From positions 1 through 9,397 of the forward strand of contig JALQST010000099.1 of the NCBI GenBank assembly GCA_023264315.1: a stretch of 9,397 nt of DNA, in the 5' to 3' direction. The notes under the pieces are model-generated. The model was given only the letters and a program-made list of their open reading frames with translations. It searched no databases and was not told where the DNA came from. Source of the stretch: Nodosilinea sp. BSH.14. Lineage in GTDB: Bacteria; Cyanobacteriota; Cyanobacteriia; Phormidesmidales; Phormidesmidaceae. The first letter of the stretch is position 1; each line of letters opens with the position of its first letter. The position numbers and the translations under genes are program-made. Positions 1 to 4,830 of this stretch are shown here, one piece after another.

Positions 1-140
1 AGATGGTGCCGTTGCAGGTAGGCTACCCGCGCCTCCTCTAGCCAAGCGATGTAGGTGCCGTGCCAGACGATGCCCGCATAGTCGGTGTGGTGAGGGTGAA
101 CGATGACGCGGTACTCAAACCAGGGGCGCGAATCTGTCAT
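1..140 (-). CDS. Acyl-CoA thioesterase (4HBT/YbgC-like hotdog family), 5' part only
   Basis: Reading the minus strand from an ATG at 138-140 gives 46 codons before the window edge, so only the N-terminus is visible. Residues 15-31 read HPHHTDYAGIVWHGTYI, the signature of 4-hydroxybenzoyl-CoA thioesterase-like hotdog enzymes. Asp20 in the TDYAG segment sits where the family has its catalytic acid, and the following WHGTY forms the start of the long hotdog helix. Such enzymes hydrolyse acyl-CoA thioesters in the cytoplasm. In cyanobacteria one member acts on 1,4-dihydroxy-2-naphthoyl-CoA in phylloquinone synthesis, but the fragment is too short to assign a substrate. No clear Shine-Dalgarno motif precedes the ATG. 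The gene is divergent from the universal stress protein gene. Family assignment is good; substrate unknown. Confidence 0.8.
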   Translation of the reverse strand, partial: MTDSRPWFEYRVIVHPHHTDYAGIVWHGTYIAWLEEARVAYLQRHH

Positions 141-212
141 GGGTTATCGGGGGAGTCCAACCAAGAAGTTCAACAGAGAAGTCTCAGTAGATCGCAAACT
201 CGCTTTACGGCT

Positions 213-324
213 CTGAGCTTGGCCCTCACCCCCAGCCCCTCTCCCACGAGGAGAGGGGAGCTAGAAGGGTTCAAAGTCCCTCTCCCAAATTGGGAGAGGG
301 ATTTAGGGTGAGGGCCAAGCTCAG
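213..324. repeat. Palindromic two-hairpin repeat (CCCTCACCCC class, copy A)
   Basis: A perfect 19-bp inverted repeat forms the outer arms: 213-231 (starting CTGAGCTTGGCCCTCACCC) and 306-324. Inside are two more hairpins: 236-244 with 250-258 (CCCCTCTCC/GGAGAGGGG, 5-base loop) and 278-286 with 292-300 (CCCTCTCCC/GGGAGAGGG). The whole can fold as one stem carrying two side hairpins. The left half closely matches repeats after nrtB (4556-4597) and after nrtC (6831-6872). It lies in the gap between the divergent thioesterase and stress-protein genes. This is a dispersed intergenic repeat. Reading frames through it give low-complexity LTPSPSP-type peptides that are not genes. Confidence 0.9.
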
Positions 325-393
325 GCTAAGGGATATCTCTTCGGTCTACTAAGACTAACTAAAGACAGGATAGAGCAGGGATAAGGTCAAAAA

Positions 394-419
394 GTGAGTG
401 AACAACGTGAGTGAACAAC
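394..419. repeat. Perfect 13-bp tandem duplication
   Basis: The unit GTGAGTGAACAAC occurs twice head to tail (394-406 and 407-419) with no mismatch, followed by GTA. It sits in the gap upstream of the stress-protein gene. The role is unknown, and simple replication slippage is sufficient to explain it. Confidence 0.85.
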
Positions 420-508
420 GTAAATCCAGCCCCATCGGCCCGTCTACGCACCCGTTTCTGCGCCCGTCAATACAAATTATGAATGGCAACCAAGTAGGTT
501 GAAAGCCC

Positions 509-631
509 ATGCCTATGATGGTTGAGGTAAGCGACGCGCAAGGCATTATCCTGTCTGCGATTGAGGCGATTGACCATCGTTGTCGCGTACCACTTTTTAT
601 TATTCGGCAGTTTGAGACGAGGATCCCATGA
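509..631 (+). CDS. Possible 40-aa small ORF overlapping the start of the stress-protein gene
   Basis: An ATG at 509 opens a frame of 40 codons (start MPMMVEVSDAQGIILSAIEA) that ends in TGA at 629-631. The stop overlaps the ATG of the universal stress protein gene in an ATGA arrangement, as in translationally coupled genes. There is no obvious ribosome binding site before 509, and I recognise no family. It may be chance or the eroded end of an older gene. The overlap and the lack of rare or low-complexity sequence are the only points in its favour. The rest of the 141-627 gap, apart from the repeats listed separately, shows no gene and no promoter I can support. Confidence 0.2.
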   Translation: MPMMVEVSDAQGIILSAIEAIDHRCRVPLFIIRQFETRIP

Positions 632-1482
632 TAGAAAAAATTCTTTTGGCCGACTCTGGCACCGGAAATACCGAAGCTATGATGAAGGTGCTGATGGATA
701 TTCCCCTCATCCAGCGGGCGGCGGTGACGGTGCTCCACGTGGTGCCCTCCCAGGTGTCTGCCGAAACCATGGCCAGTAAGTGGGAAGAGGGTGGATGCAC
801 CCTCGCCACGGCGATTCAGAACCTCAACCTCGATCCGGGCAAGGTGACGGCGGTGCTGCGGGAAGGCGACCCCAAGGATGTCGTTGTGCAGGTGGCCGAG
901 GAAACCGACGCCAGCCTAATTGTGATGGGTTCCCGGGGGTTGCAAGGGCTGAAGGCGATTCTAGAAAATTCCGTGAGCCAGTACGTGTTTCAATTGGCGG
1001 CGCGTCCCATGCTGCTGGTGAAGGACGACCTCTATACCATTCGCCCCATCAAGCGGGTGCTGGTGGCCATGGATAAATCCGACTCGGCCAAGGAAGGGCT
1101 GAACATTGCCCTCACCCTGCTGCGCGACATCAAGGGCGGCGAACTCATCCTGGTGCATTCGGTCTCGAGCCTCAAGGCCAAACCCTTCGATATCACCACC
1201 ATTGACGCGAATCAGGATCCTGTCCTGCTGGCCGCTGCGGAAGAAGCCCGGAAGTATGGCGTGCCCTATAAGCTCGCCGCCCCCGAAGGCAAGGCCGGAC
1301 AGCGCATTTGTCAACTGGCGGAAGACCGCAACATCGACCTGCTGATCCTCGGTTCCCCCGACCGTCGCCCCACCATCGCCAAGGGCTTGCCCGACCTGGA
1401 TAAGGTGCTGGGCGAATCGCTGACCGACTATGTGCGGGTCTATGCGCCCTGCCCGGTGCTAATTACCCGAATGCAGGGTTAG
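628..1482 (+). CDS. Universal stress protein, tandem UspA domains
   Basis: The 284-residue product has two UspA folds in tandem, at about residues 1-132 and 140-280. Each opens with a hydrophobic strand (KILLADSG at 4-11; KRVLVAMDKSDSA at 142-154) and ends with a MLLV or PVLIT strand. Domain 1 holds a near-complete nucleotide loop, VMGSRG at 99-104, followed by N114-S115 where ATP-binding members have G-S/T. In domain 2 the loop is degenerate (LGSPDRRP at 241-248), so ATP binding there is doubtful. It is a cytoplasmic protein with no signal or membrane segment. Such proteins respond to stress or growth arrest, but the exact role is usually unknown. The ATG at 628 has GAGGA at 619-623. It is read toward nrtA, with 755 bases and a possible terminator between them, so co-transcription is unlikely. 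Confidence 0.88.
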   Translation: MIEKILLADSGTGNTEAMMKVLMDIPLIQRAAVTVLHVVPSQVSAETMASKWEEGGCTLATAIQNLNLDPGKVTAVLREGDPKDVVVQVAEETDASLIVMGSRGLQGLKAILENSVSQYVFQLAARPMLLVKDDLYTIRPIKRVLVAMDKSDSAKEGLNIALTLLRDIKGGELILVHSVSSLKAKPFDITTIDANQDPVLLAAAEEARKYGVPYKLAAPEGKAGQRICQLAEDRNIDLLILGSPDRRPTIAKGLPDLDKVLGESLTDYVRVYAPCPVLITRMQG

Positions 1483-1491
1483 GCCGAGACT

Positions 1492-1683
1492 AGATCCCAG
1501 GGTTCTTCACCTCATCACCCACCAGTAGCGGCATCTCCAGCCAGAGCCTTGGGAGGTTGACCGGGCTAGCGCCCAAGGCCGTCCAGGGGTCAGGAAACCT
1601 GGCCCCTACCTGAGCCCAAGGCTGTAGGGATGTGGTTGCCGCGCCCGCCGCAGAATCCTGTGTTCGTTAGAACCCTGGGATCT
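1492..1683. repeat. 192-bp segment bounded by a perfect 15-bp inverted repeat
   Basis: AGATCCCAGGGTTCT at 1492-1506 is repeated in perfect inverted form at 1669-1683, with 162 bases between. The segment has no credible ORF. Its right half, 1582-1686, is the dispersed repeat found again after nrtD. Terminal inverted repeats plus non-coding content resemble a MITE-like element, but I see no convincing target-site duplication in the flanks (the left flank ends GAGACT and the right begins GAGGCA). A related AGGGTTCTT/AAGAACCCT pair occurs at 4611-4665. Confidence 0.6.
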
Positions 1684-1686
1684 GAG
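1582..1686 (+). repeat. Dispersed repeat, copy 1 (upstream of nrtA)
   Basis: This stretch aligns along its length with 7795-7898 downstream of nrtD, in the same orientation. Shared blocks include GGGGTCAGGAAAC (1586 and 7804), AGGCTGTAGGG, CGCGCCCG and CAGAATCCT. The central hairpin that is intact in copy 2 is partly decayed here. Non-coding, intergenic. The two copies flank the nrt cluster. Confidence 0.8.
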
Positions 1687-1712
1687 GCAAACACCGCAAA
1701 TCGCCCACGAGC

Positions 1713-1740
1713 AGGGGCCTCTTCGGAGACCCCTATTTGG
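1713..1740 (+). terminator. Possible terminator after the stress-protein gene (UUCG hairpin)
   Basis: AGGGGCCTC at 1713-1721 pairs with GAGACCCCT at 1726-1734 with one C-A mismatch. It closes on a C(UUCG)G tetraloop, an exceptionally stable loop. The trailing run is only ATTTGG, so the U tract is weak. Its place between the stress-protein gene and the nrt promoter fits a terminator, though other roles are possible. Confidence 0.4.
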
Positions 1741-1768
1741 CGTTGGAGGCTCGAAAAGAAGCGCGTTA

Positions 1769-1797
1769 TGCAAAATCTACATGTGAATCATGCATAA
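1769..1797 (+). promoter_or_regulatory. Candidate NtcB (LysR-type) binding region
   Basis: TGCA-N5-TACA at 1769-1781 is one base from the TGCA-N5-TGCA motif I recall for NtcB, the nitrite-responsive LysR activator of nitrate-assimilation genes. The same stretch forms an inverted repeat, TTATGCA (1766-1772) and TGCATAA (1791-1797). It lies about 85 bases before the predicted start and just upstream of the NtcA site, the usual relative position. The motif is short and the match imperfect, so this is inference. Confidence 0.35.
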
Positions 1798-1819
1798 AAA
1801 GTATCGTCTAGGGCAAAAC

Positions 1820-1833
1820 GTAACGAAACATAC
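1820..1833 (+). promoter_or_regulatory. NtcA binding site of the nrtA promoter
   Basis: GTA-ACGAAACA-TAC is a perfect match to the GTA-N8-TAC palindrome bound by NtcA, the CRP-family nitrogen regulator that acts with 2-oxoglutarate under low ammonium. It lies 22 bases before a TAATTT -10 element, which is the classic class II NtcA-activated layout, with the site replacing the -35 box. It predicts transcription of the nrt genes under nitrogen limitation. Confidence 0.88.
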
Positions 1834-1855
1834 AAAAGCGCCTTTGAAGTTTGAA

Positions 1856-1861
1856 TAATTT
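1856..1861 (+). promoter_or_regulatory. -10 element of the nrtA promoter
   Basis: TAATTT fits the TA-N3-T form of -10 boxes in NtcA-activated promoters. Placing the NtcA site centre at -41.5 puts the transcription start near 1868, inside the AT-rich stretch TGTTAACAAACAT. There is no recognisable -35 box at the expected place, as usual for this promoter class. Confidence 0.75.
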
Positions 1862-1867
1862 GTTAAC

Positions 1868-2237
1868 AAACATAATTAAGCTATTTTTCAAGGTCTAATT
1901 TTGCCGAGATTTCATTCAGCCGATGGAAGCCAATTCATGCTTGAGAGGGTCACGGTTTATTGGGCTTAGGTCGGCTTATATGCCTTTTGTGGGAGTCCAT
2001 TTTTGAGGTTTTCCCACGGGTTTTCTTTTAGGCCAATCTGCCCATAGACCAGATTTGCAAATCAGGGTTCAGAACGGATCGGCTGATCCAGAGTTCTGTT
2101 TTTTGATTTGCTTCTACGGCGGTGTTTGAGGCTATCAAGTCCACTGTCGATGCCTGATTTATGCATTTCGATTACGTCACTTTTTCCCTGTTGAAGGGTG
2201 GCGTTGCCCTAGGTTATTAGGATTCTAAGGATCAACT
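1868..2237 (+). promoter_or_regulatory. Long 5' leader of nrtA (about 370 nt, predicted)
   Basis: From the predicted start to the nrtA ATG lie about 370 untranslated bases, visibly richer in A and T than the flanking genes. No long ORF is present; only frames of up to about 14 codons occur, such as one opening at an ATG at 2150, without ribosome sites. Foldable parts include GTGGGA/TCCCAC (1989-1994 with 2012-2017) followed by a T-rich stretch, AATCTG/CAGATT (2035-2040 with 2050-2055), and the strong hairpin at 2070-2104. The nrtA ribosome site is AAGGA at 2227-2231. I match it to no named riboswitch class. The leader may contain regulatory RNA, but function is inferred only. Confidence 0.5.
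2070..2104 (+). terminator. Terminator-like hairpin within the nrtA leader
   Basis: CAGAACGGATC (2070-2080) pairs with GATCC (2085-2089) and GTTCTG (2093-2098) to form 11 base pairs with a GGCT loop and a 3-base bulge. Six T residues follow directly (2099-2104). This is the form of an intrinsic terminator, yet it lies about 134 bases before nrtA in the same direction. Outer sequences CAAATCA (2058-2064) and TGATTTG (2104-2110) extend the pairing. An upstream hairpin (2035-2040 with 2050-2055) and the palindrome at 2052-2063 could compete with that extension. It may be an attenuator or the end of a short leader RNA. Confidence 0.5.
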
Positions 2238-3560
2238 ATGACTCGTCTCAACCGTCGTAAGTTTTTGTTCACCGCTAGCACCGCCGCCGCTGGCACGGTT
2301 TTCCTCCATGCCTGTAGCCAAGGGGGCTCCAATCCATCCACTGAGGCTGGCCCCGTCACTTCGCCCATTGCCGATGCTGGGCCTGTGGAAGGGCTAGAAA
2401 CCACCACTGCCAAGCTCGGTTTTATTGCTCTTACCGACTCGGCCCCGCTGATTATCGCCAAGGTGAAGGGCTTTTTTGATAAGTACGGCATGACCGATGT
2501 CTCGGTGGAAAAGCAAGCCTCTTGGGGCACCACCCGCGACAACATCGTGCTGGGTTCCGGCGGCGGCGGTATTGATGGGGCGCACATCCTCACCCCCATG
2601 CCCTACCTGATTTCCAACGGCATCGTCACCGATGGCAACAAGGTGCCGATGTACATCCTGTCTCGCCTCAACGTTAATGGCCAAGGCATTTCCCTACCCA
2701 ATGAGTATGCCAGCCTGAATGTGGGGGTAGATAGCAGCCCTCTGAAGGAGGAGTTTGCCCGACTCAAGGCGGGTGGCAAAGAGCTAAAGGCCGCGATGAC
2801 CTTCCCCGGTGGCACCCACGATATGTGGATTCGCTACTGGCTGGCGGCGGGCGGCATTAACCCCGACACGGAAATTTCCACCATTGTGGTGCCCCCGGCC
2901 CAGATGGTGGCCAACGCCAAGGTGGGTAACATGGATGCCTTCTGCGTGGGCGAACCCTGGCCGCTGCAAACCGTGAACCAGCAGATCGGCTTCAACGCCC
3001 TCACCACCGGAGAAATGTGGAAAGATCACCCCGAAAAAGCCTTTGGGATGCGGGCCGACTGGGTGGATGCCAACCCCAACGCCACCAAGGCGCTGCTGAT
3101 GGGCGTTTTGGAAGCCGCCATCTGGTGCGACCAACCGGAAAACAAAGAGGAAATGTGCCGCATTCTCTCCGAGCGGGCCTGGTTTAACGTGCCCTTTGAG
3201 GACATCATCGACCGTTCCATGGGCAAATTTGACTTTGGCAATGGTCGCGTAGAAGAACTTCCCGATCTGATGCAGAAATACTGGGCCGACAACGCCTCCT
3301 ACCCCTACAAGAGCCACGATCTCTGGTTCCTGGTGGAGAACATTCGCTGGGGTCTGCTGCCCAAGGATACCGATGTCAACGCTTGGGTGGATGCCGTCAA
3401 CCGGGAAGACCTCTGGCGCGAAGCGGCTACCGCCCTCGGCCAAGAATCCGCCATTCCTGCCAGCACCTCTCGCGGCGTGGAAACCTTCTTCGATGGCGTC
3501 ACCTTCGACCCTGAAAACCCTCAGGCTTACCTGGACAGCCTCAAGATCAAAAAGATCTAA
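2238..3560 (+). CDS. nrtA: Nitrate/nitrite-binding lipoprotein NrtA of the ABC transporter
   Basis: Substrate-binding subunit that captures nitrate and nitrite at the outer face of the plasma membrane and delivers them to NrtB. The 440 residues match the usual family length. The N-terminus has a twin-arginine-like stretch (NRRKFLF, 5-11), a hydrophobic segment and a lipobox LHAC with the lipidated Cys26; the family commonly has LHGC here. The mature domain begins near residue 57 (TAKLGFIALTDSAPLIIAK). Trp96, Gln149, His194 and Lys262 appear to match residues that contact nitrate in Synechocystis NrtA (aligned from memory). Lys262 matters most: the bicarbonate protein CmpA has Glu there. The ATG has AAGGA at 2227-2231. 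First gene of nrtABCD, transcribed from the NtcA promoter. The main alternative, cmpA, is disfavoured by Lys262 and the promoter. Confidence 0.93.
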   Translation: MTRLNRRKFLFTASTAAAGTVFLHACSQGGSNPSTEAGPVTSPIADAGPVEGLETTTAKLGFIALTDSAPLIIAKVKGFFDKYGMTDVSVEKQASWGTTRDNIVLGSGGGGIDGAHILTPMPYLISNGIVTDGNKVPMYILSRLNVNGQGISLPNEYASLNVGVDSSPLKEEFARLKAGGKELKAAMTFPGGTHDMWIRYWLAAGGINPDTEISTIVVPPAQMVANAKVGNMDAFCVGEPWPLQTVNQQIGFNALTTGEMWKDHPEKAFGMRADWVDANPNATKALLMGVLEAAIWCDQPENKEEMCRILSERAWFNVPFEDIIDRSMGKFDFGNGRVEELPDLMQKYWADNASYPYKSHDLWFLVENIRWGLLPKDTDVNAWVDAVNREDLWREAATALGQESAIPASTSRGVETFFDGVTFDPENPQAYLDSLKIKKI

Positions 3561-3587
3561 CGCTGTACCTGACTACCACACCCTAGA

Positions 3588-3667
3588 GATCCCCCTAAAT
3601 CCCCCTTAGAAAGGGGGACTTTGACCAGCCTCTACTCCCCCCTTTTCAAGGGGGGCTGGGGGGGATC
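3588..3667. repeat. Palindromic two-hairpin repeat between nrtA and nrtB (GATCCCCC class)
   Basis: Outer arms GATCCCCC (3588-3595) and GGGGGATC (3660-3667) enclose two perfect hairpins: CCCCCTT/AAGGGGG (3601-3607 with 3611-3617, 3-base loop) and CCCCCCTT/AAGGGGGG (3637-3644 with 3648-3655, 3-base loop). The layout, one outer stem with two inner hairpins, is the same as in the 213-324 repeat although the sequence differs. It fills most of the 148-base gap in the operon. In the transcript it would be a strong structure just after nrtA and could stabilise or partly end the message, helping to make more NrtA than NrtB. That role is inferred. Confidence 0.88.
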
Positions 3668-3708
3668 CCACCCCAAGCAAGCCGCCACCTCGCCATTGGA
3701 GATCACCG

Positions 3709-4554
3709 ATGACCGCACCTCTTGATATTCGTCCGACCCGATCACGCTTTAATGTGGCCCGATTGAGCCAGCAGGCTCTCAACTGGCTGAAGGGTCTGAT
3801 TCCCCCCGTCGTGGCCATTGTGATTTTCCTGTCCATTTGGCAAGTGCTGACCATGGGGCCAAATGCTACCCTACCCACCCCCATTCGCACCATTCAGGAT
3901 ACCTGGGAACTGATTATTAATCCCTTTTTTGACTACGGCGGCACCGATAAAGGGCTGTTTTGGCAGGTCTGGAGCAGTCTACAACGGGTCGCCATTGGCT
4001 TTTCCTTAGCAGCGGTAGCGGGTGTAGCCCTTGGCATTTTGGTGGGCACCAGTCCACTGATGTATAGCGCCCTTGACCCCATTTTCCAAATTTTGAGAAC
4101 GGTGCCTCCGTTGGCCTGGTTGCCCATTTCCCTGGCGGCGATTCAGCAAGCAGGGCCAGCCTCAATTTTCGTAATTTTTATTACCGCGATTTGGCCGATT
4201 ATCATCAACACCACCGAGGGCGTTCGCCAAATTCCCCAGGACTACAATAACGTCGCCAAGGTGCTGCGACTCTCCAAACCCACCTACTTCTTCAAGATTC
4301 TGTTTCCCGCTACGGTTCCCTACATTTTCACCGGGCTACGCATCGGCATTGGCCTCTCCTGGCTGGCGATTGTAGCGGCGGAAATGCTCATCGGCGGCGT
4401 CGGCATCGGCTTCTTTATCTGGGATGCCTGGAATAGTTCCCGAATCAGCGACATCATCATCGCCATCGTCTACGTCGGCGTTGTCGGCCTGCTGCTGGAT
4501 CGGCTGATTGTGTTCATCGGCACCTTAGTTCTGCCTGAAGAACAGAAGAAATAA
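3709..4554 (+). CDS. nrtB: Nitrate/nitrite ABC transporter permease NrtB
   Basis: Integral membrane subunit through which nitrate and nitrite pass, working as a dimer with the ATPases NrtC and NrtD. The 281-residue protein has hydrophobic segments at roughly 31-48, 92-113, 121-145, 150-168, 210-235 and 247-272, which fits six spans of a BPD_transp_1 (SsuC/TauC-like) permease. The cytoplasmic EAA-type loop that docks on the ATPase is seen at about 169-205 (EGVRQIPQDYNNVAKVLRLS onward, ending KILFPATVP). The strongly conserved ITAIWPIIINT (158-168) is typical of NrtB. The ATG has GGAG at 3698-3701, 7 bases upstream. It lies 148 bases after nrtA, with a palindromic repeat between, and 276 bases before nrtC. 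Confidence 0.93.
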   Translation: MTAPLDIRPTRSRFNVARLSQQALNWLKGLIPPVVAIVIFLSIWQVLTMGPNATLPTPIRTIQDTWELIINPFFDYGGTDKGLFWQVWSSLQRVAIGFSLAAVAGVALGILVGTSPLMYSALDPIFQILRTVPPLAWLPISLAAIQQAGPASIFVIFITAIWPIIINTTEGVRQIPQDYNNVAKVLRLSKPTYFFKILFPATVPYIFTGLRIGIGLSWLAIVAAEMLIGGVGIGFFIWDAWNSSRISDIIIAIVYVGVVGLLLDRLIVFIGTLVLPEEQKK

Positions 4555-4555
4555 T

Positions 4556-4597
4556 GCCCTCACCCCCAACCCCTCTCCCCATGGGGAGAGGGGAGCA
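4556..4597. repeat. Palindromic repeat after nrtB (CCCTCACCCC class, copy B)
   Basis: The repeat begins one base after the nrtB TAA with GCCCTCACCCCCAACCCC. It holds a perfect 24-bp palindrome at 4570-4593, with CCCCTCTCCCC (4570-4580) pairing with GGGGAGAGGGG (4583-4593). It matches the left half of the 213-324 repeat and the repeat after nrtC. No T run follows, so it is not a typical intrinsic terminator. Confidence 0.88.
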
Positions 4598-4610
4598 AGA
4601 GAGGCAATCC

Positions 4611-4665
4611 TAGGGTTCTTTGACTTCGTTCCAGACGGTAACAAAGCACCCAAACAAGAACCCTA
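4611..4665. repeat. Inverted repeat related to the 1492-1683 termini
   Basis: TAGGGTTCTT at 4611-4620 is matched in inverted form by AAGAACCCTA at 4656-4665, a 10-bp stem with 35 bases between. A nested alternative pair is CCAGAC (4631-4636) with GTCTGG (4668-4673). The AGGGTTCT/AGAACCCT core is the same as in the 15-bp arms at 1492-1506 and 1669-1683. Confidence 0.55.
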
Positions 4666-4690
4666 AAGTCTGGTTTAAGTAGAACATCCC

Positions 4691-4720
4691 GTAGGGTGCA
4701 TTGCTTCGCTAATGCACCAC
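4691..4720. repeat. GTAGGGTGCATT-type hairpin repeat
   Basis: GGTGCATT (4695-4702) pairs perfectly with AATGCACC (4711-4718) around an 8-base loop, GCTTCGCT. The leading GTAGGGTGCATTG resembles a dispersed repeat seen between genes in many cyanobacteria (recalled, not checked). It is followed by ACACC tandem units at 4731-4745. It lies in the nrtB-nrtC gap. Confidence 0.65.
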
Positions 4721-4805
4721 CAGGTTAAACACACCACACCACACCACAGACCTTTGCTGGGTTCTGCTATCACGCCACCCAACCTACATTTACTCAATCT
4801 TGCAT

Positions 4806-4825
4806 CCCAAACCCCAAACCCCAAA
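4806..4825 (+). repeat. CCCCAAA tandem repeat directly before nrtC
   Basis: Almost three heptamers of CCCCAAA run from 4806 to 4825 and end five bases before the nrtC ATG, where a Shine-Dalgarno sequence would normally be. No GGAG-like motif is present in the 20 bases before the start. The rest of the nrtB-nrtC gap (about 4750-4800) shows nothing I can name, and no convincing internal promoter. Confidence 0.7.
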
Positions 4826-4830
4826 GAACC

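Noticed and set aside
60..311. 83-codon + strand frame at the start of the window
   Set aside because: It runs antisense through the thioesterase start and then through the palindromic repeat, giving the LTPSPSP-type peptide that such repeats encode by chance.
1868..2237. Glutamine riboswitch (glnA RNA) in the nrtA leader
   Set aside because: I looked for the conserved GACGGAAGUAGG-like segment and did not find it; an Rfam search would settle it.
2784..3443. 219-codon open frame on the minus strand across nrtA
   Set aside because: Antisense shadow of a well-supported gene, with no ribosome site and the same low-information composition.
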